DNA from: Gemmatimonadota bacterium
GTDB lineage: Bacteria; Gemmatimonadota; Gemmatimonadetes; Gemmatimonadales; Gemmatimonadaceae
Reading direction: 5' to 3'
Assembly: GCA_016712265.1 (NCBI GenBank)
Contig: JADJRJ010000030.1
Coordinates: forward strand, 310,001 to 374,000
Length of the DNA: 64,000 bases
Shown piece by piece: positions 19,990 through 27,442 of the stretch. The notes beneath the pieces were generated by a model that saw nothing but the letters and a program-made list of their open reading frames with translations, did not search any database and was not told the DNA's origin. Numbering within the stretch: the stretch's first letter is position 1; each line of letters begins with the position of its first letter. The translations under genes were made by a program, and so were the position numbers.

Positions 19990-20598
19990 ATGCCACTGGT
20001 GAACTACGCGGCGCGGGAGCTGACCTGCAAGATCGTGTACTACGGTCCGGGGCGGTCCGGCAAGACCACCAACCTGCACTACATCTACGATCGCGTGCCG
20101 ATCGAGCGTCGCGGGTCGATGGTTTCGCTGGCGACGCATAGCGAACGCACCCTGTTCTTCGACTTCCTGCCGCTGGACCTTGGGCGGATTTCCGGCTTCA
20201 ACACGCGGATCCAGCTCTACACGGTGCCGGGCCAGACCTACTACCGGTCCACCCGCAAGCTGGTGCTGCAAGGGGCGGACGGCGTGGTCTTTGTTGCGGA
20301 CAGCCAGCGCCCCCAGCAGGACGAGAACCTGGAGAGCCTGCGGGACATGCATGAGGTCCTCGCGGAGCAGGGCGTTGACGCGCGCGCCCTCCCACTCGTC
20401 CTCCAGTACAACAAGCAGGACCTTCCCGGGGACCTCATCCTGAGCCCCGGGGAGCTCGACGACGTCCTCAACTTCCGGCAGGTGCCGCGCTTTGCCGCGG
20501 ATGCCCTGCACGGGGTCGGCGTGTTCGAGACGCTGCGCAAGGTGTCGCAGTTGGTCCTGCAGCGATTGAGTGCCCCGGCTGCGGCCGGGATCCCCTGA
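19990..20598 (+). CDS. mglA: MglA-like small Ras-type GTPase
   Basis: A 202-residue bacterial Ras-like GTPase. The P-loop GPGRSGKT is at residues 19-26, preceded by the MglA-type strand LTCKIVYYGPG. The segment RTLFFDFLPLDLG, the G3-region QLYTVPGQTYYRSTRK and the guanine-specificity motif NKQD all follow. MglA marks the leading cell pole and controls type IV pili and gliding in Myxococcus. The canonical P-loop of that protein has LCGKTT where this one has RSGKTT. A GGGAGGG ribosome site precedes ATG 19990. No MglB (roadblock GAP) gene is in the window. Its place between two DUF4388 genes and inside a che cluster makes it the likely output switch of the system. Confidence 0.92.
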   Translation: MPLVNYAARELTCKIVYYGPGRSGKTTNLHYIYDRVPIERRGSMVSLATHSERTLFFDFLPLDLGRISGFNTRIQLYTVPGQTYYRSTRKLVLQGADGVVFVADSQRPQQDENLESLRDMHEVLAEQGVDARALPLVLQYNKQDLPGDLILSPGELDDVLNFRQVPRFAADALHGVGVFETLRKVSQLVLQRLSAPAAAGIP

Positions 20599-20603
20599 GG
20601 TCG

Positions 20604-22385
20604 ATGGTTGATCCTGCCACCCGCTTCGCGACCCTGGTCGTCGGCGCCGCCAATCGCCTGGCGGTGACCGCGGCGCGTGCCGTGGTGGACGCACCGGGCG
20701 CGATCTACAATCCGTTGTTTGTCCACGGAGGGGCGGGGCGTGGCAAGACCCACCTGCTCCAGGCGGTGTGCGAGGCCGTCGGGGCTGCGCACCCAGGGCT
20801 CGCGGTGGAGTACCTGGCCATGGAGGAGTTCCTCGATGACCTCCGCGCCGCCAGTCAGACGGGGCGGTCAGACGCCATCAAGGGGCGATTCCAGCGTGTG
20901 CAGGTGCTCTGCCTGGACGACGCCCAACTCCTGGCCGGACAAGCCGACGCCCAGAGCGAGGTCCTCCGGATCATCAACAGCATGCAGGCCAGTGGACGTC
21001 AGGTGGTCATGGCCGCCGACCGTCCGCCGCAGGACATCCCGGATCTGGACGCCCGCCTGCTCAACCGGCTCTCCGGCGGGTTGGTCGCCGAGATCGGCGC
21101 ACCGGACGCCGAGTCGCGCGTGGAGATCTTGCGACGCATCGCGCAAACCCGCGGATTCGACCTGGCTGCGGGGGTGATCGAGGAGCTGGCCCGGTCGGCC
21201 ATGTCCAACGTGCGGGAATTGCAGGGGGCACTGAACCGCCTGTTCGCACAGCAGGGCGCCCAGGGGCATCCGCTCACTCCGCAGGACGTCTGGTCGGTGC
21301 TCGGCGAGGCGCGCATTCCCGCGCGGCCGGACGAGTTCACGACGTTCCTCGAGGACGTGACGTCGAGCGTGGCCGCCTCGGTCGAGGCGTGGCGCACCCA
21401 TCTCGCCGAGCGCATTGCGGTGTGGTCGGGGCTCGGGTACCGCACCGCGATCCTGGAACAGGCACTCGCGCTGGACGAACCACCCAACGTCGACGAGTTG
21501 GACACTGCGTTCCGCGTGGTGACCGAGCGTCTCGCGGCGCTGGAACGTGAAGCCATACGCCTGGACCCGACGTACGCCGGTCAACCGCTCTTTCGCGATC
21601 CGGACCGTCTGCAGGAAGCCGAGCAGTGCGTCGCCGTGGCCGCTGCGCGCCTCGCGCCTCCCGCAGGCCCCGACCCCAAGTGGCGACTGCAGGACTTTCC
21701 GCGGACCGCAGCCAACCGGCCCGCGCTGGCGTCGGCCCAGCTCCTGGTGCTGCATCCGGCGCGGGTGGGGCACCTGATGCTCGTCATCGGTCCCGCGCGC
21801 TCCGGGAAGACGCACCTCGTGCACGGGATCGGGAACGCCCTCAAGGTCGCCGCGTCGGACGGCGTGATCGCGTGTGTCTCAGCGGACGGCCTGGCGCGGG
21901 AGATCCTCACGGCGGTCACCGAGGGTACGATCGATCGGTGGCACGCCCGGTACCGGTCGGTGCAGGCGATGCTGGTGGAAGACGTGCAGCAGCTCGACGG
22001 GCGCGAGCGCGTGCAGCAGGAGCTGGCCACGCTCGCCGACGCCTTGCGTCGCGATGGCCGCCCGGTGGTGCTGTCGTGCGACCGGGAGGTGGCCGCGTTA
22101 GGCGCCGTCTCGCCACGCCTTCGCGCCGTCCTCGACTCCGGGGCCCGCGTCTTCACGGCGCCGGCGTCCCCGGCGGAGGCCGCGGGTCGGTTCACGCCGG
22201 TGCCTGAGGGGGACGAGGCGGCGGCCCCGAACATCGACGTGATCCCCGAGCCCGAGATGGTCGCATGGGCGGGCCGCTCCGAGACGGTGGGGACCGACGA
22301 AGGCGACCCCTGGTGGCGCGATCGCGAGAAGCTGGTCCTGCGATGGCCCGACCTCGGAGAGTGCCTGCTCGAGGAGTTGGCCTGA
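20604..22385 (+). CDS. Tandem DnaA-like AAA+ ATPase lacking the DNA-binding domain
   Basis: A 593-residue protein with two DnaA-type ATPase modules. Module 1 starts like DnaA domain III (FATLVVGAANRLAVTAA..YNPLFVHGGAGRGKTHLL): Walker A is GGAGRGKT at 42-49, Walker B is CLDDAQLL with Asp105/106, and the arginine-finger/sensor region is RLLNRLSGGLVAEIGAPDAESRVEIL. Module 2 carries GPARSGKTHLVHGIGN (Walker A 396-403) and MLVEDVQQL but is shorter. A helical linker of about 150 residues separates them. The DnaA domain IV helix-turn-helix (the DHTTVLHA-like motif) is absent, so this is not the replication initiator; Hda and DnaC-like loaders are other single-module relatives. It starts six bases after mglA and overlaps the next DUF4388 gene. 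Function unknown. Confidence 0.88.
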   Translation: MVDPATRFATLVVGAANRLAVTAARAVVDAPGAIYNPLFVHGGAGRGKTHLLQAVCEAVGAAHPGLAVEYLAMEEFLDDLRAASQTGRSDAIKGRFQRVQVLCLDDAQLLAGQADAQSEVLRIINSMQASGRQVVMAADRPPQDIPDLDARLLNRLSGGLVAEIGAPDAESRVEILRRIAQTRGFDLAAGVIEELARSAMSNVRELQGALNRLFAQQGAQGHPLTPQDVWSVLGEARIPARPDEFTTFLEDVTSSVAASVEAWRTHLAERIAVWSGLGYRTAILEQALALDEPPNVDELDTAFRVVTERLAALEREAIRLDPTYAGQPLFRDPDRLQEAEQCVAVAAARLAPPAGPDPKWRLQDFPRTAANRPALASAQLLVLHPARVGHLMLVIGPARSGKTHLVHGIGNALKVAASDGVIACVSADGLAREILTAVTEGTIDRWHARYRSVQAMLVEDVQQLDGRERVQQELATLADALRRDGRPVVLSCDREVAALGAVSPRLRAVLDSGARVFTAPASPAEAAGRFTPVPEGDEAAAPNIDVIPEPEMVAWAGRSETVGTDEGDPWWRDREKLVLRWPDLGECLLEELA

Positions 22386-23992
22386 TGGCGATCAAGGGCT
22401 CCCTCCGCGAGGCGTCGTTACCGGATGTCCTCCAGCTCCTCAGCATGGGTCGAAAGACCGGATGCCTGTCGCTGGCGCACAAGCAGGCCTTTGGCTCGAT
22501 CTACTTCAACCAGGGACGCATCGCGTTCGCCTCGATCGTCAACCGTCGCGATCGCCTCGGCGACCTGCTGGTGACGAATGGGCAGCTCACGCGCGAGGAA
22601 CTGGACCGGGCGATCACGGTGCAGGGGGAAGCACCGGAGCGCCGCCTCGGGGAAATCCTCATCGCCCTGGACCTGATCAGTCGTGAGGAGTTGCACCAGC
22701 ACATCAAGCGACAAATCGAGGAAGCGGTCTACCACCTCTTCACCTGGACGCAGGGCACCTTTTCGTTCGAGCCCGACATCCATCCGGACGAGCAGGACTT
22801 CGTGGTCTCGATCAACCCGGAGTCGCTCCTGCTCGAAGGGGCGCGGCGGGTGGATGAATGGAGCCAGATCGAGAAGAAGGTCCCCGGGTTCGACTCGATC
22901 TTTTCGCTCGATCGGGCCCACCTCGCCGCGAGCGCCGTCGAACTCACGCCGGAACAGGATGCCCTCGTGCCCCTGCTGGACGGGACGCGCGATGTGCAGT
23001 CGCTGGTGGAGCGCTCGGGGCTCGAGGAGTTCGAGGTCGGCAAGGCGTTGTTTGGTCTCGCCACCGCAGGCTTCATTCACCGGGTGGGCAAGCGTCAGGC
23101 CTCGGAACAGGTAAGCGTGGACGCGCGCGTCGCTGAACACCGCAACCTGGGCGTGGCATTCTACAAGAGTGGCATGTTCGACGAAGCCACGCGGGAGTTT
23201 CGCCGGGTGTTGGAGCTGCGCGCCGAGGACGACGTGAGCGAGTTTCACCTCGCCTTGTGCGCGATGCGCGATGGCCGGTACGCCGATGCCGTGACCCAGT
23301 TTCGCGCCCTGGTGTCGCGAGGCCCGCGACGCGCCACCGCGCAGGCGAACCTCTCCCTCGCCCTGGAGAACCTCGGCCGACCGCATGAGGCGCGTGAGGC
23401 CGCGCGCGCCGCGTACGCCCAGGCGCCGCGCCACCTTGGGGTCGTGTTGCAGCTGGCGGGGCTCCTCCTTCGCAACGACGAGGTGACGGAGGCGCGCGCG
23501 TTGCTGCAGGGGATCAGGGACGCACGCGTGCGAGCGCTCCCCGTCACCTGGTATCACTTGTCGGCGTTGGCCGCGGCGCGGACCGGAGCGCTGGACGAGG
23601 CCATCGACCTCGCGACCCAGGGACTGGCGGCGTGGCCGACGGCAGCGCCCCTCGCCAACAACCTCGCCGTGTTGCTGGAGCGCGCCGGGCGACAACGCGA
23701 GGCGCTGGCCGTCATCGAGCGAGCCCTTGTGGATGGTCCCTCGCTTCCACAACTGCACCGCAATGCGGGCGACCTGCATCATGCGTTGGGGAACGACGGG
23801 GAAGCGCTCGAGTCCCTGGCGCGCGCGGTTCGCCTCGATCCGGATCTCGGTCCGGCGACGTGGCATCAATTGGGTACGCTGCGCTCGGCCCGTGGCGAGC
23901 GCGAGGACGCGGCGCGCTGTTGGCAGCGGGCGCGGACCCTCGATCCGCAACGGTTGTCCGGGTCTGTCCCCGCGGTCACCGCACGCGGCTGA
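22385..23992 (+). CDS. DUF4388 protein with extended TPR region (copy 2)
   Basis: A 535-residue paralogue of the product at 18817. It has the DUF4388 N terminus (MAIKGSLREASLPDVLQLLSMGRKTGCL), the two LGxxLxxxGxxTxxEL repeats, a winged-helix-like segment ending in VGKALFGLATAGFI, and then at least six TPR units to the C terminus. I start it at ATG 22385, because the upstream frame lies inside the DnaA-like gene; the start overlaps that stop by TGATG. The N-terminal halves of the two paralogues align closely, whereas the TPR tail here is about twice as long. They probably bind related partners through the conserved half and different ones through the TPRs. Confidence 0.85.
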   Translation: MAIKGSLREASLPDVLQLLSMGRKTGCLSLAHKQAFGSIYFNQGRIAFASIVNRRDRLGDLLVTNGQLTREELDRAITVQGEAPERRLGEILIALDLISREELHQHIKRQIEEAVYHLFTWTQGTFSFEPDIHPDEQDFVVSINPESLLLEGARRVDEWSQIEKKVPGFDSIFSLDRAHLAASAVELTPEQDALVPLLDGTRDVQSLVERSGLEEFEVGKALFGLATAGFIHRVGKRQASEQVSVDARVAEHRNLGVAFYKSGMFDEATREFRRVLELRAEDDVSEFHLALCAMRDGRYADAVTQFRALVSRGPRRATAQANLSLALENLGRPHEAREAARAAYAQAPRHLGVVLQLAGLLLRNDEVTEARALLQGIRDARVRALPVTWYHLSALAAARTGALDEAIDLATQGLAAWPTAAPLANNLAVLLERAGRQREALAVIERALVDGPSLPQLHRNAGDLHHALGNDGEALESLARAVRLDPDLGPATWHQLGTLRSARGEREDAARCWQRARTLDPQRLSGSVPAVTARG

Positions 23993-23995
23993 GCC

Positions 23996-24481
23996 ATGGC
24001 CGATGCTCTCGGTCTGCACGTCCCGGTCGCGGGGGTGGCCGTGGCGTCCGGCGAGCAGGTGCTCTCCGCCGTTGGACTTGGCAGCTGCGTCGCCGTCATG
24101 GTGCATGACCCGGTTCACGGGGTCGCCGGGATGGCACACGTCCTGTTGCCCGACACCGCATTGACCCGTGACACGAGCCGACCCGGCAAGTGTGCGAATA
24201 CCGCGGTGCCGCACCTCGTCGCGCAAATGCAGGCGGCCGGGGCCGGGGCGGGGCTCGTCGCCCGGATTGCGGGGGGGGCAGCCATGTTCGCCGCACTCGC
24301 TCCCGGCGGTGTGAACATGGGAGAGCGCAACGCCGACGCCGTACGCGCGGCGCTGGCGACCGCCGGCATTCCCGTCGTCGGCGAGGATGTCGGTGGCGAG
24401 CACGGGCGGAGCGTGTATTTCCATGCGCCCTCGGGACGCGTGGACGTCGTGTCCCTTCGCCTCGGCCGCCGTGTCATCTGA
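23996..24481 (+). CDS. cheD: CheD, receptor glutamine deamidase and CheC partner
   Basis: A 161-residue CheD. The active-site cysteine is in GLGSCVAVMV, the catalytic histidine in MAHVLLP, and the family motifs GGAAMFA, NMGERN and DVGGEHGRSVYF are present. CheD deamidates glutamines on chemoreceptors and, bound to CheC, stimulates CheY-P dephosphorylation. A CheD with no receptor gene in the neighbourhood may act mainly on CheC or on receptors encoded elsewhere. Its 3' end overlaps cheB by 11 bases, which points to tight coupling of the two adaptation enzymes. Confidence 0.95.
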   Translation: MADALGLHVPVAGVAVASGEQVLSAVGLGSCVAVMVHDPVHGVAGMAHVLLPDTALTRDTSRPGKCANTAVPHLVAQMQAAGAGAGLVARIAGGAAMFAALAPGGVNMGERNADAVRAALATAGIPVVGEDVGGEHGRSVYFHAPSGRVDVVSLRLGRRVI

Positions 24482-25562
24482 CCGCCCCCGAGTCCTTGTC
24501 GTTGACGATTCGGCGCTGATCCGCCGCTTGGTAGCGGACATCATCGCGGAGAGCGGCGACTTTGACGTGGTGGGCGAGGCATCAAGCGGAGAAGAGGCCA
24601 TCACCGCCTGCCTCGCCCTCGATCCTGCCGTGGTGACCCTGGACATCGAGATGCCTGGATTGAGCGGACTCGAGACCCTGGGGTACCTCATGAGCGAGTC
24701 TCCACGGCCGGTGGTGATTGTGAGCGGCGGGATCACACGGCGAGGGGAGGACCTCGTGGTCCAGGCGCTGGAGCTGGGCGCCGTGGATTTCGTTCGCAAG
24801 CCTTCGGTAGGTACCACGCTGGACGTGGACACGCTGCGCACTCGGGTGTTGCAGGCGCTGCGCGCCGCGACCCACGGCCATCTCGAACCGCCAAAGGTCG
24901 TGCCCCGGCGACCGTGGCGGCGCGGCACCGCTCCCCGCGTTCGGGAGGCGAGGGACCGCGAGGTTCCGGCGTCGCGATTGTTAGTCATCGCGACGTCTAC
25001 CGGTGGCCCCAAGGCCCTCACTGAACTCTGTTCGACGTTGGCCCTGCCGGACGGGACGGCCGGTGTGATCGTCCAGCACATGCCGGCCGGCTTCACGCAC
25101 ACCCTCGCCCGGCGACTCGACGAGGTCGCCGAAGGTCGTGTGACGGAGTGTACGGAAGGATGCCCGTTGTTCGCCGGCGAGTGGTCGGTCCTCGCCGGCG
25201 GAGCGCAGTGGGTCGTCACCCGGGTGAACGGGATGACGCGGTTGCGCCGTGCGCCGGAGATTGGCGGGCCGATTCGCCCGGCGGCGGACCCCTTGCTCAC
25301 GAGCGCCGTCGGCGCGTTTGGGGCCCAGGTGGACGCGGTCATCCTTACCGGGATGGGACGTGACGGAGCGCACGGTGCGCGTCTCGTGCGCGAGGCAGGT
25401 GGACGTGTGCTCGTGCAGTCGCCGGAGTCGGCGGCAATCGGGGGAATGCCGCAGGCCGCCCTGGACGTCGCCGGGGCCGATTGGTGTGGTCCGCTGGACC
25501 GCTTGGCGGCGGCCATTTCGACCATGTGCGCGGGCTCACCCCAATCGTCACGACGCGCGTGA
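24471..25562 (+). CDS. cheB: CheB receptor methylesterase/deamidase
   Basis: A 363-residue CheB. An N-terminal receiver domain (VLVVDDSALIRRL; phosphoacceptor Asp in VTLDIEMPG; lysine in FVRKPS) is joined by a basic linker to the esterase domain. The catalytic triad is Ser176 in IATSTGGPKAL, His in IVQHMPAGFT and Asp in LTGMGRDGAHG. It removes methyl groups from receptor glutamates. The start is GTG 24471, overlapping cheD; the longer upstream frame would add about 28 residues unlike any CheB. No CheR methyltransferase, the normal counterpart, is in the window. A gap of 49 bases separates it from the next CheW gene. Confidence 0.95.
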   Translation: MSSDRPRVLVVDDSALIRRLVADIIAESGDFDVVGEASSGEEAITACLALDPAVVTLDIEMPGLSGLETLGYLMSESPRPVVIVSGGITRRGEDLVVQALELGAVDFVRKPSVGTTLDVDTLRTRVLQALRAATHGHLEPPKVVPRRPWRRGTAPRVREARDREVPASRLLVIATSTGGPKALTELCSTLALPDGTAGVIVQHMPAGFTHTLARRLDEVAEGRVTECTEGCPLFAGEWSVLAGGAQWVVTRVNGMTRLRRAPEIGGPIRPAADPLLTSAVGAFGAQVDAVILTGMGRDGAHGARLVREAGGRVLVQSPESAAIGGMPQAALDVAGADWCGPLDRLAAAISTMCAGSPQSSRRA

Positions 25563-25611
25563 CGCAGACGTGTGCGTATCGGTCCTTGGATAGACCACCA
25601 CGCTGCATGGC

Positions 25612-26118
25612 ATGTTGACTCCGGTTCGCGTTCCCATCACACCTAACGAGTCCCATCCGGTCCGATTTCGCGATCGGGTCCGCGCCCGCACGGGGCGCGG
25701 TGAGTTGTTCGTGTTCGTGGTGGGTGACGAGCGATTTGCGCTCGACGTGCGGGCGGTCGAGGAGGTGTTGGAGGCGCCGGAAATCCAGCCCATTCCCGGC
25801 AGCGCGCCATCCGTGGCCGGCGCCGCGCGATATGCGGGACAGGTCATGGCGGTGGTATCGGCCGGGCCGTTGCTCGGTGTGGAAGGCGGACATCCCCGCA
25901 CCGTGCTCGTCCTGCGTCGCGGTGCCGATCGCCTGGGACTCCTCGTGGACGATGTCGACGACGTGTCCGAGATCGAGCTGCTGGAGTTGAGCAATCCGCC
26001 ATATGAGGCAGACGAGTTCCTGCTGGCCGTGCACTGGGATGGGGCGGCCCTCACCTGCGTCCTGGACGCGCGGGCCGTGGTGGCGGCGGCTGCGGCGGCT
26101 GTCCGAGGCACGCGCTGA
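25612..26118 (+). CDS. cheW: Divergent CheW-like protein (second copy)
   Basis: A 168-residue CheW-domain protein with a 35-residue N-terminal extension. The first strand block (LFVFVVGDERFALDVRAVEEVLEAP) and the DRLGLLVDDVDDVSEIE block are recognisable. The usual core GxxNLRGxxxPVxDL is replaced by AARYAGQVMAVVSAGPLL, so the subdomain that contacts CheA P5 or receptors is altered. It begins after a 49-base gap, the longest within the core cluster, and overlaps the third CheW gene (TGATG). It may be a specialised coupler or an adaptor for a non-receptor partner. Confidence 0.75.
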   Translation: MLTPVRVPITPNESHPVRFRDRVRARTGRGELFVFVVGDERFALDVRAVEEVLEAPEIQPIPGSAPSVAGAARYAGQVMAVVSAGPLLGVEGGHPRTVLVLRRGADRLGLLVDDVDDVSEIELLELSNPPYEADEFLLAVHWDGAALTCVLDARAVVAAAAAAVRGTR

Positions 26119-26579
26119 TGCTCGACCAGGCACCGGCCCGCGTCGTCGTCTTCCGCGTCGCCGGGCAGTTTTATGCCATCGACGTGATGGTGATCGAACG
26201 GGTCATTCGCCATCTCGTGCCGCGCCCGATCCCGATGGGATCCGACGAGTTCACGGGGGTCATCGACGTTGAGGGTCGTCTGGTGCCGGTGGTGGATCTG
26301 CGAGACCGTTTCGGTGGTGACCAGACCCCGCGCGCGGACACCGCCCGGGTGCTCCTCGTTCGCGAGTCGAGTGGACTGATGGGGTTCGTGGTCGATCAGG
26401 TGTTGGAGGTCCGGAGCGTGGAGGCGACGGATGTCGAACCTGCGCCGGCAGCCCTGCATCGCGGGGAGGGTTCCCTCGTATTTCTGGGCACCCTCCGACG
26501 ATCCGGGGACGTGGTCCTCCTGGTGGATGCCGCCGCGCTGTTGGCGGCGACGCGCACGCCGGCCGCATCGGTTTCATGA
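26118..26579 (+). CDS. cheW: CheW coupling protein (third copy)
   Basis: A 153-residue CheW with the canonical core FTGVIDVEGRLVPVVDLRDRFG and GLMGFVVDQVLEVRSVE. It couples CheA to receptors or other CheW domains. Both ends overlap neighbours: TGATG with the divergent CheW upstream and ATGA with the TPR gene downstream. Having two canonical CheW genes at opposite ends of one cluster suggests two different receptor arrays or a mixed CheW ring, which the sequence alone cannot decide. Confidence 0.88.
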   Translation: MLDQAPARVVVFRVAGQFYAIDVMVIERVIRHLVPRPIPMGSDEFTGVIDVEGRLVPVVDLRDRFGGDQTPRADTARVLLVRESSGLMGFVVDQVLEVRSVEATDVEPAPAALHRGEGSLVFLGTLRRSGDVVLLVDAAALLAATRTPAASVS

Positions 26580-27442
26580 CGGCGCGTGTGGTGGCCGCGG
26601 AGGCTCGCCTGGAGGAATATCAGGCGTTGGAGGCCGCCCTTCAGGCGCCGGACGCGCTTGCACGTCGCGACGGATTGAAGGCCGACATCATCGCCTTGTA
26701 TCGCGCGATAGACCGGGATGTGCACACCCTGGAGGCGATCAAGGGGCAGGTCAAGGAGTTGGTGCAGGTGTGGAAGCGGCTGGAGGACGGCGGTGATGCG
26801 GGCGCCCCCATGGCGACGGCGCCCATGCCGACCCCGAGTCGCGAGGACCACCTCAACGCGTCGACCTACATCGAGAAAGGCTGGAGCCTCATCTCGCTGG
26901 GCGATCACACGGGCGCCGAAGCGGCGCTGTCGCGCGCGTTGGAGCTGGCGCCAAATGATCCGCAGGCCCTTTCCCTGATGGGTTGGACGCTCATGTTGCG
27001 CGAGCAATATGACGAGGCGCTGCTGCACTTCCAGCGGGTCCTGTTGAAGGAGCCGGGGAACTCACTCGCACGCATCAACGTGGGCTACATCTGCCTGAAG
27101 AAGCGCATCTTCGGGGAGGCCATCGAGCACCTGTCCAAGGCGATCCGCCTCGACAACGACAAGAAGGCCACGCTCTACGCGCACTACTACCTGGGGCTGC
27201 TCTACCTCGAGCGCGAGATGTACGAGGACGCGGTGGGGTTCTTCCGCAAAAGTCTCAAACTTGGACCGAACCTGGTGGAGGCCTGGCACGAGCTGGGTCG
27301 TGCGCTATGGTTCGGGGGTGACCGGGACGGAGCGCGGTCCGCGTGGCGGGACGGAGCAGCAACGAACAAGTTCAATCCATGGGCCAAGCGTTGCGCCGAG
27401 GTCTTGTCGCGTGTCGACGCTGGGGGCGAGCCGCCGCGATAG
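26576..27442 (+). CDS. TPR protein with N-terminal coiled coil
   Basis: A 288-residue soluble protein. Residues 1-80 are helical and charged, likely a coiled coil. From about 98 there are at least four TPR units, for example YIEKGWSLISLGDHTGAEAAL and YAHYYLGLLYLEREMYEDAVG. It is coupled to cheW by ATGA and is the last gene of the core chemosensory group. The following HExxH protein starts inside its 3' end. It has no catalytic motif; a scaffold role beside the larger TPR protein at 16118 is the simplest reading. Confidence 0.8.
   Translation: MTARVVAAEARLEEYQALEAALQAPDALARRDGLKADIIALYRAIDRDVHTLEAIKGQVKELVQVWKRLEDGGDAGAPMATAPMPTPSREDHLNASTYIEKGWSLISLGDHTGAEAALSRALELAPNDPQALSLMGWTLMLREQYDEALLHFQRVLLKEPGNSLARINVGYICLKKRIFGEAIEHLSKAIRLDNDKKATLYAHYYLGLLYLEREMYEDAVGFFRKSLKLGPNLVEAWHELGRALWFGGDRDGARSAWRDGAATNKFNPWAKRCAEVLSRVDAGGEPPR

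Noticed and set aside
20604..22385. Replication initiator DnaA
   Set aside because: No DnaA domain IV, no nearby dnaN or cluster of DnaA boxes, and two ATPase modules instead of one.
22418..25525. A 1035-codon open frame on the - strand
   Set aside because: It lies opposite the DUF4388, cheD and cheB genes, whose + strand products have clear motifs. Long antisense frames are expected at this GC content, and the translation resembles no family I know.
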